A DNA stretch of 64,000 bases from Flavobacterium poyangense (GCF_011751075.1 NZ_JAALLN010000002.1:514709-578708), one strand, 5' to 3'; shown: positions 24,558-34,021, numbered from the stretch's first letter. Notes: generated from the sequence alone by a model not told the origin. A program made the numbers and translations.

Positions 24558-25364
24558 TTAATCTTCCGTTATTATGGTAGAATCAGCGGGGATAAATTCT
24601 GTTTTATTATCTATATCTTTAACCAAAAAAACAATATAGTTACTAAGAAAATCGGCAAGTTCATTGTCTTTTAGTTTTTCTCTTTCCTTTTTCTCTTTCT
24701 TATAAAATCTGGAAGATTGCACAAATTCTTTGAAAGACAATATTTTCCCGGGTTTCAAATCTTGTACTTTTTCGCCTCCTTTTAAACAAAAATATTCATT
24801 TTTGCTACTGTCTTTAATAAGATACCAATTTGTAGTTACTTCGGATTCATAAAGATATTGATTGTCTAATTTAAAGAAAAGAGTGTCTTTTACTCTATTG
24901 TCAATTACATTCCAGTTCTTGTCACGTGTCGGATAATAAGAAGTATATTCCAGATGACGTGGTTTTATAAATTTATCTCCCTTTACAAAAAAAATTTCGT
25001 ATTTATTTGTCAAAGAATCTTCTAATTTTTGCCTATCTACTATTTTGTTATGTGTGCCATCAAAATAGAATTTTCTGTTTTCAATATAATTCTTTAAAGA
25101 CATAATTTTTTTTGGTTGTAAACCTTTTATTAACGAACCATTACCAATAAAGTAGACATAACCATTTGTTTTTGTATGTTTCATTTGTTTCCTCTCAGCT
25201 TTCACCTGCTCAGCATATATTTGTTTTGAAGGGTTTGGTGTGATTGTAGGCGAAATAGTATAATATTTATCTATGCTAAAAAAAAGGGTGTCTCCTTTTG
25301 TCTGCGCTTTTATATTAAGAGCAGAAAAAAAAGAAATTAAAAAAAACAATATATGAGTTTTCAT
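24558..25364 (-). CDS. Secreted two-repeat protein, family B copy 4, next to the toxin candidate
   Basis: A 268-aa protein with signal peptide MKTHILFFLISFFSALNIKA. It is the copy immediately downstream (20 nt) of the intact HExxH lipoprotein gene and so is the best candidate for its cognate immunity protein. Two KDTLFF/GDTLFF repeats are present. Its C-terminal end (STIITED) is what survives in the two fragments at 20184 and 22940, so those came from this allele or a close relative. Predicted periplasmic. Confidence 0.77.
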   Translation of the reverse strand: MKTHILFFLISFFSALNIKAQTKGDTLFFSIDKYYTISPTITPNPSKQIYAEQVKAERKQMKHTKTNGYVYFIGNGSLIKGLQPKKIMSLKNYIENRKFYFDGTHNKIVDRQKLEDSLTNKYEIFFVKGDKFIKPRHLEYTSYYPTRDKNWNVIDNRVKDTLFFKLDNQYLYESEVTTNWYLIKDSSKNEYFCLKGGEKVQDLKPGKILSFKEFVQSSRFYKKEKKEREKLKDNELADFLSNYIVFLVKDIDNKTEFIPADSTIITED

Positions 25365-25384
25365 AATTAAATCTTTTATTTCTA

Positions 25385-26821
25385 TTAATTAGGACAGGGT
25401 ACTGTTTTACTAAATTTTGTTACCCTGCTTGCAAGTGCTTTTATTTCTGCTTTTTTTATTTCTGGCAAATCATTCCAAGGTTTAACAGCCTCAGATTGTA
25501 AACCACCCCATGCAAAAGCTTCATAGAAAGCATCACTAGGTGCTTCACCATAGTAGTCAATATAAGCTTTATAGTCATTTGGAAGTACGTTCTTATGAAA
25601 CTCCTTTAAAGCGCTTTTCATGCTATTTATATATAGTATAGCCATAACAGAATGCTGTTGTTCTTTTTCGTAATTCTTAAAGGTTGCTTTAAAATCTAAA
25701 ACTTCTTGGGTTTTTGCTTTTTTCGTATTTGTTTTTCTGCGCATATCTGCATGGATGTATTCATGTAATATAACTCGTACTGTCTCAAGAGCGGCATTAT
25801 TATTGGCTTTATCTGTACTGATTTCTATAGTTATCAATTTGCCAACGGGTACCAGAGTTTGTCCGTTAATTTCTTTTTTACTTTCTTTTGAAATTACTTT
25901 ATCTAATGAAACAATCCTAATATCAAATTCAGATGTGCCCTTAAAATTAGCTAATAATTTTTGTACAAAAGAATTTCCATTTTTAGTTAATAAGTCATTT
26001 AGACATTTTGCTTTTCCCTTAAGTTCATCAATTATTTTTACAGGAGTTGGTGCCGTAATGCTGCCTCCGCCTCCATTACCGCCACCAGGGGATGTATAAC
26101 CACCCGGAGTTGTACCGCCTGCTGTCACAGGAGGACGTGGCGTATAAATTACCTTAGCAGAAGGGTCAGGTTTAGTCTTAGGTTTTGATATCTTAATTAC
26201 TTCTCTTAAAGGAATTCCGGGACCATCACCGTTTCCTAAGCCACCACATCCCCCATCGCCAAAATCAGCATAAACACAGGGTGGGTCAGGTGCGGCTTTG
26301 TCTGTTTTGATTTTACTATGCGAAAATTCGGCAACGCCATTCTCTACCAGTTTATTATTTATAAATTTAGCAGCTCTAACCGGACCTGTTTTTAAATCCC
26401 AAACAGTGATATAACCTGTAAAGTTTCCTCCATCAACAGATTGACTCTTCGGTTTAACATTTTTATTGGAATATATTTCAAAGAGAAGTGCTTTATAGTT
26501 GCCAGTAGCGAATTTATAAATATAGAGTTTCTGTTCCCAAAATTCCCGCTCCTCTTTTTTCAGTTCTATAACAGGAACAATTATGGTTTCCGTTCCATCG
26601 CCAGATTTTTTAAGAGAGGCTTCAGACCAGTCATAGTTTAAATTATCAAGAAAGACATAATTATTTCCCACTGTCTGGTATTGATTAAACCAATTCCTGG
26701 CAAGAGAAATATTCGTTTTTTGAGGAGCGACAGGATCTTCGTCTTTTTGGCATTTTAATAGAGTGCCTGAAACGAGTAGGACAATGACTGTGCAAACTAA
26801 ATTTTTAATTCTCTCTCTCAT
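25385..26821 (-). CDS. Surface-type lipoprotein with C-terminal HExxH domain (polymorphic toxin candidate)
   Basis: A 478-aa lipoprotein. Cys24 ends a hydrophobic leader and is followed by QKDED, which matches the Bacteroidota lipoprotein export signal (Q-K-D-D-E type) that sends lipoproteins to the cell surface. Residues about 35-165 form a conserved-looking N-domain (ISLARNWFNQYQ, IVPVIELKKEE, FTGYITVWDLKTG). A Pro/Gly-rich linker (about 215-262) leads to a C-terminal domain with HEYIH at 353-357; His390 or Glu434 (FYEAFAWGGL) may be the third zinc ligand. The layout, the following paralogue array and the scattered copies of its C-terminus suggest a polymorphic toxin with a metallopeptidase-like tip. 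Function is inferred; an ordinary surface protease is the alternative. Confidence 0.78.
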   Translation of the reverse strand: MRERIKNLVCTVIVLLVSGTLLKCQKDEDPVAPQKTNISLARNWFNQYQTVGNNYVFLDNLNYDWSEASLKKSGDGTETIIVPVIELKKEEREFWEQKLYIYKFATGNYKALLFEIYSNKNVKPKSQSVDGGNFTGYITVWDLKTGPVRAAKFINNKLVENGVAEFSHSKIKTDKAAPDPPCVYADFGDGGCGGLGNGDGPGIPLREVIKISKPKTKPDPSAKVIYTPRPPVTAGGTTPGGYTSPGGGNGGGGSITAPTPVKIIDELKGKAKCLNDLLTKNGNSFVQKLLANFKGTSEFDIRIVSLDKVISKESKKEINGQTLVPVGKLITIEISTDKANNNAALETVRVILHEYIHADMRRKTNTKKAKTQEVLDFKATFKNYEKEQQHSVMAILYINSMKSALKEFHKNVLPNDYKAYIDYYGEAPSDAFYEAFAWGGLQSEAVKPWNDLPEIKKAEIKALASRVTKFSKTVPCPN

Positions 26822-27009
26822 GATTGTCCGTTTTATGGTTTATTGCACTTTAAACCCTTTGCTTGGTTATTACAATACAATGATAGTTATGTTTATGAGA
26901 GAAAAAGATTACTTTTTAATAGAAGTCATAGAAGAATTTATTTCTGTTTGTTTTAGAAATAAATAATGGTAAGTGGTTGATAATCATTACTGAAATAAGA
27001 TCTAAATAT

Positions 27010-27045
27010 AAAAACCGTCAAGTTTCATAGACTTGACGGTTTTTA
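27010..27045 (-). terminator. Rho-independent terminator
   Basis: The arms AAAAACCGTCAAGT and ACTTGACGGTTTTT form a perfect 14-bp stem with a 7-nt loop, ending in T-rich sequence on both strands. It lies 100 nt beyond the stop of the 201-aa gene. The rest of the gap 26822-27145 shows no gene. Confidence 0.85.
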
Positions 27046-27145
27046 TGTTTAAGAAAGGCTAAAATTATCTTTTGAAAAGTAAACGATAAAAGAAGTATTT
27101 CTTTATCAGGATATCATTTTCTATGAAGATTTCAAATCCGTGATT

Positions 27146-27751
27146 TTATTTGTATGCTTTTTTTAATAACATTTTAGATAATGATTTTGCTGTTTTGGCA
27201 TATCCTTCTCCAATTCTTAATTCGTTACTGAAATTACTTCCCCATTGGTCTCCGGGAGCTTCATCGCTGGTAATTTCAAGTAGCACATTTGATTTGTTAG
27301 CCGTTTCAACAAATCTTAAATTTGTAGTAACTTTTGCAGGTTGCTTCATGATGCCGGCATCCCAACCCGGGTAAACCCAAATGGTTTGTACAATTAAAGT
27401 ATAAGGAGTATTTAAACCTTCCTGAAAGTTGACTTCTTTTTTATCTTTAGCTAAAACAATATTGGCTATTTCTAAGAATTTTGGAGTCCAGATTAATTCT
27501 TTGGCAGAATTCCATTTCTTTTTCCAGATGGCACCGTTTCCTTTTGCTTTTTCTTCCAGTTCTGCTGCTCTTTCTTCAACATATTGGGCTTCAGATTTTT
27601 TTTCTTTCATCATCGTAAAATTGCTATAATCAAATTCTACGTTAATTTCTTTTTGATCTTTTAAAAAGGCAAAATTTCCTTGAAGTACATTCATGTCTTG
27701 AGAGAAGGCCATTCCGGAAACAAAAAACAGGATAAGTAATAGTTTTTTCAT
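27146..27751 (-). CDS. Secreted protein of unknown function
   Basis: A 201-aa protein with a signal peptide (MKKLLLILFFVSGMAFSQ). The mature part has a charged helical section (about 45-90, KKSEAQYVEERAAELEEKAK) and a beta-rich second half (YTLIVQTIWVYPGWDAGIMKQPAKVTTNLRF in outline). I do not recognise the family. It may be a lipid- or metabolite-binding periplasmic protein, but nothing proves it. It has its own -7 box and a strong terminator, so it is monocistronic. Confidence 0.8.
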   Translation of the reverse strand: MKKLLLILFFVSGMAFSQDMNVLQGNFAFLKDQKEINVEFDYSNFTMMKEKKSEAQYVEERAAELEEKAKGNGAIWKKKWNSAKELIWTPKFLEIANIVLAKDKKEVNFQEGLNTPYTLIVQTIWVYPGWDAGIMKQPAKVTTNLRFVETANKSNVLLEITSDEAPGDQWGSNFSNELRIGEGYAKTAKSLSKMLLKKAYK

Positions 27752-27775
27752 AAAAAGGGTTTACAGTTAGAGCGC

Positions 27776-27783
27776 CAAATGTA
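27776..27783 (-). promoter_or_regulatory. -7 box for the 201-aa secreted protein
   Basis: The minus strand reads TACATTTG, an exact TAnnTTTG match 25 nt upstream of the ATG at 27751. No clear -33 element. Confidence 0.5.
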
Positions 27784-27819
27784 AATAATATTTTATTAAA
27801 AAACGGGAGTGGTTTAAAC

Positions 27820-27850
27820 AAAAAAAGAGATGCTTTTTACATCTCTTTTA
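27820..27850 (-). terminator. Rho-independent terminator after the T9SS protein gene
   Basis: AAAGAGATG and CATCTCTTT pair across a 7-nt loop with flanking A/T runs, 38 nt beyond the stop of the gene at 27888. Confidence 0.75.
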
Positions 27851-27887
27851 TCCTTTTTAACAAGCAATTGCACGCAATAGATTGCTT

Positions 27888-30734
27888 CTAATTTTTTATT
27901 ATTTTGCCGGAAATCTTTTTACCATTTTCAAGTTTTACAGCTACGATATACCATCCTTTTTGAAGTTCAGAAAGATTGATTGAGTTTTTATTTTTCTGGG
28001 TAATGATATTTTTACCGTTCATATCAATAATATATACAACCTCTATATTTTCTTCTGTATCAATGGTTAATATGTCTTTGACAGGATTTGGGTAGACAAT
28101 CAGAGGAGAATCAAATGTTAGATCTTTACTTATAGCATTAGTACTTAAGGAGCGATTAGCATTAGTTTGATTGGTGTAATAATACTGTAATTTCTGAATC
28201 CAGAAGTGATCATCAGTAAGAGTGGTTCCCGGGTTTCCAATTCCATCTGTACTAGCTCCTACACCTGCTCCCATTAAGATAAGTTTGGTTCCGCTACTTT
28301 TTACCTCTGCAAAGTGATTTCCAAAAGTTACTTTTTTTGTGGTAGGGTTAACCTGAAGTTTAGGGTCGGCATGTTTATTCTGGCTGAAATAGTTATAACG
28401 ATACGTGTCATTTGAGAAATTTACGGTATCCCCAAAGAAAAAAGTAGTGGCAGAATCTTCGTAATGCTGGCTGGTATTATTTAAAATTTGGAAAGGACCC
28501 GCTGTTCGTTCGTTTAGAGTCTCTGAGCCATTGATATGTCCTACCGGGATTTGCCATAGGATAACATGTTTGCCGGAGGCTTCGTAAAGTTTTTGAACAA
28601 AATTCAGGTAATTCATCCAGTGGTCATTATTCCAGAACCAGGTATAAGAGAAGGGATCAGCAGGATTACCTGTGCTTCCGGCGCCCATGGCATCAAGACC
28701 ATATTTGTCAATAGAAATAAAGTCTGCATCATTAGACATAATTCCCATACTATTGGTGTATTGAAAAATATCTACAGCGGTTTGTTTAATTTTGTTAAGC
28801 TGAGTAGTAAAGGTGCCGGTATCTGTTTCCCTGATAATTCCTTTTGGACCGGCTACACCTGATTTTGCCCAAAGATTGAGCTGCCATCCAAATTCCATAT
28901 TCAGGTTTTCGTTTGTTCTTTTCTTGTTGAGTTCAAAATTGATTCTTTCTACTAAGGTTTTTAATGTACCTGCATTTTGTGATATGCTCGTTGCACTTAC
29001 GGCTGTTGTAGTGGTTATAGGTTCGTTATACTGCTGCATATAACCCAGAAAATCAGGCTCTAATACCACTCCAAAAAACTCATCTCCCAGTTCAGCTTTA
29101 ACCTGATTCAGGAAAAGGTTGAGATTATTGAAATAAGCCGTCATATAGGAAGCATCTTTTACGTGCGCGAGATCCAGGTCGTAAGATTCGCTTCCGTCTG
29201 GAATGTTATAAAAAACAAAGAAAGGAATAAGGCCCATTTTTAATGAATTCCTTGCAAATTTTATAGCTCTGTCAGGCTGCCAGGTATTCCATCCGGATAT
29301 TGGACCACCATTGATATAAATATATCGTACATCCATTCTGTTGTTTTTGAGCAGATTGCTGTCGTCAATGCCGTTGTTGTAAAAATTGACATCATCGGTA
29401 GTGTCTTCAGATACAGATCCCACAGAAACATAATCAGGATATCGTAACGGGCTTCCATTGGCATTGTCTATTCTTAAACCAAGATGATATACCGCACCAT
29501 CTGAAGTTGTTATTTGTAGTCCGGATCTGCCCGCTTTTTTAGGAGTGATTTTTAAAACATTTCCGGTAATAGTGTAATCAAATATTGTAATATTCCTTCT
29601 TTTTAATGAAGTGATCGTTTTATCAAAAACGTAGGTTTTATTTATTCCGTTAATCGCTTTTAATTGGTTTGGAAGCGAGGCAAAAGAAATATTTTGTGTG
29701 GCAGGATTCACAATGGTAAGTTGTAAATTAGCTGTTGCTACCGTACCATTGTTATCAGTCACAACTATTTGCAGTGCATTATTTCCATAATTCTGAGGGG
29801 TCCAATTAAAGGTATAAGAATTTTGCGGATTGGTACTCACAGTAGCATTAGTTCCCGCAGTAGTATCTTTAAATAGTATGCTGCTGACAGAACTTCCGGA
29901 AGAGGGCTGAACAGTAAAACTAATAGGTATAGGAGAAAAATTTAGCTGAGAATACGAGGTAGCATTCGGTGGACTGGTAATTGTTATAGCTGCAGGAGCG
30001 CTAATAGCAATTTTAATAGTCGTGTTTATTACAGTGCTTACTCCAATTGAGTTTATAGAAGTATATCTAATGTTGTAATCTCCATAGGCGGCAGGTATCC
30101 AGTTGTAAGCTATGGTGTTGCCCGATATACTCATATTGTAAGACGTATAGGCAGATTCAGTTGTTTTTTTTATTTCGACTTTATTTTGTGTTGCCGAAAA
30201 GCCGTACAGATTGAGTGTTGCGGTAAGGTTGATAGTAGATAAGGTAGTTTTTATAATAATTTGCCCATCTGCGTAGGTTGGCGAAATAGCGATGGGTATA
30301 ATACATACTCCAAGAAAGGTGTAGGCAGAAGACTGATCGGGAATTTCTGTTCCGGCGACCCAATATTTGGCTTTATAGACGCCATTGTTGTATCGTACAA
30401 TGTTGTTTGTATTGTAGTTGGGTGTTGAGCTGTTCCAGTCAGAAACGGTACTGCATGCTGTGTAAGCGAGTGAAGGATTATTAATAATTAATTGTTCATC
30501 ACAACTTCCTATTGCAGTCCAGGTAGTGCTCGACCCGGGAGTAGTACCGGCTCCTTGAGACCAGGAACTATTTTTATACACCACATTATTATGTCGGACA
30601 TAAGAGTTACCGGGATATTGCGTTGTAGAATACCAAGCAGGAATACCGCATGAATTGCCTAACTGTGCTTCTGCTAAAATCGGAATAAAGCAGAAAAAAA
30701 GCGAGCAGAATAAAAGTTTATAATTTTTTAGCAT
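27888..30734 (-). CDS. Type IX-secreted carbohydrate-binding hydrolase candidate
   Basis: About 948 aa from ATG 30734 (MLKNYKLLFCSLFFCFIP, a signal peptide ending AEAQ). Two CBM5/12-like modules follow (AWYSTTQYPGNSYVRHNNVVYK and a YNTNNIVRYNNGVYKAKYW stretch), then two or three Ig-like domains. Next is a barrel-like catalytic region (about 440-830) with MDVRYIYINGG, GVVLEPDFLGYMQQ, ADFISIDKYGLDAMG and KHVILWQIPVGHIN, and finally a type A sorting tail (VYPNPVKDILTI...GKIIKN). The acidic residues in EPD and SIDKYG could be catalytic. It probably binds chitin or cellulose-like polymers; I cannot assign a GH family. Type IX secretion to the outside is well supported. Confidence 0.82.
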   Translation of the reverse strand: MLKNYKLLFCSLFFCFIPILAEAQLGNSCGIPAWYSTTQYPGNSYVRHNNVVYKNSSWSQGAGTTPGSSTTWTAIGSCDEQLIINNPSLAYTACSTVSDWNSSTPNYNTNNIVRYNNGVYKAKYWVAGTEIPDQSSAYTFLGVCIIPIAISPTYADGQIIIKTTLSTINLTATLNLYGFSATQNKVEIKKTTESAYTSYNMSISGNTIAYNWIPAAYGDYNIRYTSINSIGVSTVINTTIKIAISAPAAITITSPPNATSYSQLNFSPIPISFTVQPSSGSSVSSILFKDTTAGTNATVSTNPQNSYTFNWTPQNYGNNALQIVVTDNNGTVATANLQLTIVNPATQNISFASLPNQLKAINGINKTYVFDKTITSLKRRNITIFDYTITGNVLKITPKKAGRSGLQITTSDGAVYHLGLRIDNANGSPLRYPDYVSVGSVSEDTTDDVNFYNNGIDDSNLLKNNRMDVRYIYINGGPISGWNTWQPDRAIKFARNSLKMGLIPFFVFYNIPDGSESYDLDLAHVKDASYMTAYFNNLNLFLNQVKAELGDEFFGVVLEPDFLGYMQQYNEPITTTTAVSATSISQNAGTLKTLVERINFELNKKRTNENLNMEFGWQLNLWAKSGVAGPKGIIRETDTGTFTTQLNKIKQTAVDIFQYTNSMGIMSNDADFISIDKYGLDAMGAGSTGNPADPFSYTWFWNNDHWMNYLNFVQKLYEASGKHVILWQIPVGHINGSETLNERTAGPFQILNNTSQHYEDSATTFFFGDTVNFSNDTYRYNYFSQNKHADPKLQVNPTTKKVTFGNHFAEVKSSGTKLILMGAGVGASTDGIGNPGTTLTDDHFWIQKLQYYYTNQTNANRSLSTNAISKDLTFDSPLIVYPNPVKDILTIDTEENIEVVYIIDMNGKNIITQKNKNSINLSELQKGWYIVAVKLENGKKISGKIIKN

Positions 30735-31061
30735 AGTAAAAATGTTTTTTGTGTTATACATTCTGTTAAGTGCACGTACTTGATAGTATGTATTGGTCAA
30801 CATTATTAAATTACATACCTTCAAGTTTAAAAAAAATCAATACGAATATCAAATATAGTAAGAAATTGCTTAAATATAATGCATTGTATTGTAGGTAAAA
30901 TAGTTAAACATGTAACAATTACCGCTTATTTTGTGAGAAAAAGTGTAAAATATAGCTATAGCGTACAATTACCGGAAAAAAACAAACCCGACAGGTTTCT
31001 AGAAACTGTCGGGTTTGGATAATCTTTTTTATTCTTTAAAAAAAGAAAAGCGTAGAAGAAA
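30735..31061. other. Intergenic region, no gene seen
   Basis: AT-rich gap between the T9SS protein start and the symporter 3' end. It holds the symporter terminator at 30984-31016 and presumably the promoter of the leftward T9SS gene. No convincing ORF or RNA. Confidence 0.6.
30984..31016 (-). terminator. Rho-independent terminator of the gal operon
   Basis: AAACCCGACAG and CTGTCGGGTTT form a perfect 11-bp stem around TTTCTAGAAA, itself self-complementary. It lies 46 nt past the symporter stop codon on the minus strand. Confidence 0.88.
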
Positions 31062-32762
31062 CTACCAGAACTTAACGTATAAGGCAATAATGGATAATAG
31101 TGTTATAATAATTAACACGGTTGTTTGTGGTTTAACTTTAAACATTTCCGCGTCTAATTCAAAAGCTTTTGGATTTACTTTTGGCCCTGCTAAACTAATT
31201 AACATCATTGCTACTGTTGTAAAGAAGAAGGACAATCCCATACAAATATGGAACGGGATTTCATAAGCTCCTTTTCCGTTGTTGTAAGCGGTGTATAATA
31301 AAGTTTCATTACCGAATAGCATTGGAGCATATTCATTAAATAATACTGACAATAAAAAGCCTAAAATTACTCCGATTACGGCTGCTGTACCGGTAGTTCT
31401 TTTCCAGAACATACCAAGAATAAACATAGCAAATACGCCCGGGCTAATAAATCCGGTGTATTTCTGAATGTAGGTAAAACCACCCACACCACCAATTCCC
31501 AGAACGTCATTCCATGTAAACAAAACGGCCAGAAGTATTGCGGCAAAAACAGCAATTCGGCCAATATTTACCTGTTGTTTCTCACCGGCTTCTTTCTGGA
31601 TGTATTTTTTATGAATATCTAAAGTATAAATCGTAGAGATACTGTTGACTTTTCCGGCCAGCGAAGCTACAATGGCAGCTGTCAGAGCAGCAACAGAAAG
31701 CCCTCTAAGACCTGTTGGAAGGAAAGTCAGTACGGCAGAATAAGCACCGTCTTTTCCACCCACCAGTTGAGGTAAGTGTCCGTTTTGATGTAAAACATAC
31801 GCCGCAATTCCGGGTAACATTACAATTAATGGCATTAACAGTTTTAAGAAACCGGCAAATAAAATTCCCGTGCGGGCCGTTTGTAAATCAGCACCCAAGG
31901 CTCTTTGTGTGATATATTGGTTGCAACCCCAGTAATTTAAGTTAATGATCCAGATTCCTGCCAGGTACGACAATAAGCCCGGAAAAGTTAAGTACTTATC
32001 AATATCTTGTTGTGAGGTCACAGCTGTTACAGTTGTGTCATGCGGTTTAGGGATGATCATTTTGAAATGCTCGGGAGCCTCTCTCATTAACACTTTAAAA
32101 CCTTCGATTGCATTTTCTCCAAATCCAAAATAATGCCCCACGGTTGTCAAAGCAATATAGGATGTTACTAAACCTCCAATAATTAAAACAGCAACCTGAA
32201 TAACATCGGTATAGGCAACAACTTTCATTCCTCCTAATGAAATAACTAAGGCAAACAGAGCCAGGCCAATCATAATCACATGCAGATATTCTCCGCCGGC
32301 GAGGCCATTAATGGCAACAGCGCCAAGATATAGAATAGAAGTTAAGTTTACAAAAACATATAAAAACAACCAGAAAACAGCCATGATTAAGGCAGTAGAT
32401 TCGTTATAACGTGTTTTTAAAAATTGAGGCATGGTGTAAATCTTGTTCTTAAGATATACGGGAATAAACCAAACGGCTACAATAATTAAGGCAATCGCTG
32501 CAATCCATTCGTAAGCTGCAACAGCGATTCCTAAAAAGAAACCTTCGCCGCTCATTCCGATGAATTGTTCAGCAGAAATATTTGAGGCAATTAAGGAAGC
32601 ACCAATAGCCCACCAGGTTAAATTACCCTCAGCCAAAAAGTAAGCCTTAGCATCTTGTTCGTCTTTTTTACGTTTGCGGTAAATCGTATAACCGTAGGAA
32701 GCTACTACGATAAAATAGATAATAAAAACCGCATAATCGGCGATTGCAAGGTTTTGGTTCAT
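31062..32762 (-). CDS. Sodium/sugar symporter (SGLT family), probably galactose
   Basis: A 566-aa membrane protein with about 14 TM helices. The TM1 region ASLIASNISAEQFIGMSGEGF is nearly the same as in Vibrio vSGLT (recalled), and YEW, INLNYWGCNQYITQRALG and the sodium-site Ser/Thr region follow. The Gln of AEQ, the Glu of YEW and the Asn of NYWG correspond to sugar contacts in vSGLT. As the last gene of galM-galK-galT it most probably imports galactose with Na+ across the inner membrane. A glucose/galactose dual specificity is possible. Confidence 0.9.
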   Translation of the reverse strand: MNQNLAIADYAVFIIYFIVVASYGYTIYRKRKKDEQDAKAYFLAEGNLTWWAIGASLIASNISAEQFIGMSGEGFFLGIAVAAYEWIAAIALIIVAVWFIPVYLKNKIYTMPQFLKTRYNESTALIMAVFWLFLYVFVNLTSILYLGAVAINGLAGGEYLHVIMIGLALFALVISLGGMKVVAYTDVIQVAVLIIGGLVTSYIALTTVGHYFGFGENAIEGFKVLMREAPEHFKMIIPKPHDTTVTAVTSQQDIDKYLTFPGLLSYLAGIWIINLNYWGCNQYITQRALGADLQTARTGILFAGFLKLLMPLIVMLPGIAAYVLHQNGHLPQLVGGKDGAYSAVLTFLPTGLRGLSVAALTAAIVASLAGKVNSISTIYTLDIHKKYIQKEAGEKQQVNIGRIAVFAAILLAVLFTWNDVLGIGGVGGFTYIQKYTGFISPGVFAMFILGMFWKRTTGTAAVIGVILGFLLSVLFNEYAPMLFGNETLLYTAYNNGKGAYEIPFHICMGLSFFFTTVAMMLISLAGPKVNPKAFELDAEMFKVKPQTTVLIIITLLSIIALYVKFW

Positions 32763-32956
32763 TGGTTTTGGTATTTAAGATGGTTAGTAAAGGAATGCTT
32801 GTGTAGGTTTTTTTGGTTTAGGGCAAAAAGGGGCGTTTTTAATAGATTATTTTTTTTGGTTAAGTTGAAGAGCAAGATTCAAAATGTGGAATGAAATTAA
32901 ATCTTGCTCCGATAATAAGTTTGTTTTTTTGATTTATGTAGGGGGAGTTTTTATAT

Positions 32957-34021
32957 TTAGTTTGCTTTTGCTTTACTGGTTTTGTAATGTACATCAGATG
33001 ATTCTCTTAAGACTTGTGCACTTTTCTCAGGAGTAATGTCTCGTTGTGATTCGCCTAACATTTCATAGCCAACCATAAATTTTTTGACCGAGGCAGATCG
33101 CAATAATGGTGGATAGAAATGCATATGAAAATGCCATTCCAAATGTTCTAATCCATCTGTCGGAGCTTGATGAATTCCGGAAGAATAAGGAAAAGAAGTG
33201 TTGAATAAATTATCGTACTTAGAGGTTAGCTGTTTTAAAATTAGAGCAAAAGAACTTGTTTCGTCTGCTGTTAAATCCGTGATTTTTCCAAAAGATCTTT
33301 TGCTGATTATCATGGTTTCATAAGGCCAGATTGCCCAAAAAGGCACCAGCGCTACAAAATGATCGTTTTCGATAACAATACGTTCTCCCGATCTTAATTC
33401 TGCCTGAAGGTAATCTGCCAGTAAGGTTCTTCCGTTTTTATTAAAATAAGCTTTTAAACTATTTTGAGTTTTTTCAACCTGAGTTGGTAATGATGATTGT
33501 GCCCAGATCTGACCGTGAGGATGCGGATTACTACAACCCATTATCGCTCCTTTATTTTCGAAAATCTGAACGTAATTGATGTATTTAATGTTTCCTAAAT
33601 CAGTATATTCTTTTTTCCAGGTGGTAATGATATTTTCAATTTCATCACTATTCATTTCCGGCAGGGTAAGATCATGCCTTGGAGAAAAGCAAACCACTCG
33701 TGAAATTCCACGTTCGGGCTGTGCCTTAAAAAAAGTATGTTTAATGTCTTCTTCAAACATAATTTCATCCTGCTTCATGGCAGCGAAATCGTTCTCAAAG
33801 ACGAAACTGCTGTCGTATTTTGGATTGTTCATTCCATTGGCCCTTACATTACCCGGGCAGAGGTAACAAGTCGGGTCATGTTTGGGTAAGGCTTCTGTTG
33901 GAACTGTTTCATTTTGGCCTTGCCAGGGACGTTTTGCACGATGGGGTGAAACTAAAACCCATTCGTTGATTAGTGGATTGAAACGTCTGTGGGGATCTTC
34001 GGTAATGTCAAAGTTTTTCAT
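32957..34021 (-). CDS. galT: Galactose-1-phosphate uridylyltransferase
   Basis: A 354-aa HIT-superfamily enzyme. The active-site HPH nucleophile is in GCSNPHPHGQIWAQ, an N-terminal CYLCPGN provides metal-binding cysteines, and the second half ends with HFHMHFYPPLL. It exchanges UMP between UDP-glucose and galactose-1-phosphate in the Leloir pathway. It starts 16 nt after the galK stop and is followed by the symporter gene (194-nt gap). Length is normal. Confidence 0.95.
   Translation of the reverse strand: MKNFDITEDPHRRFNPLINEWVLVSPHRAKRPWQGQNETVPTEALPKHDPTCYLCPGNVRANGMNNPKYDSSFVFENDFAAMKQDEIMFEEDIKHTFFKAQPERGISRVVCFSPRHDLTLPEMNSDEIENIITTWKKEYTDLGNIKYINYVQIFENKGAIMGCSNPHPHGQIWAQSSLPTQVEKTQNSLKAYFNKNGRTLLADYLQAELRSGERIVIENDHFVALVPFWAIWPYETMIISKRSFGKITDLTADETSSFALILKQLTSKYDNLFNTSFPYSSGIHQAPTDGLEHLEWHFHMHFYPPLLRSASVKKFMVGYEMLGESQRDITPEKSAQVLRESSDVHYKTSKAKAN

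Noticed and set aside
26763-26966. Plus-strand 67-aa ORF antisense to the toxin candidate start
   Set aside because: A shadow of the lipoprotein gene and its leader; no ribosome site or family.
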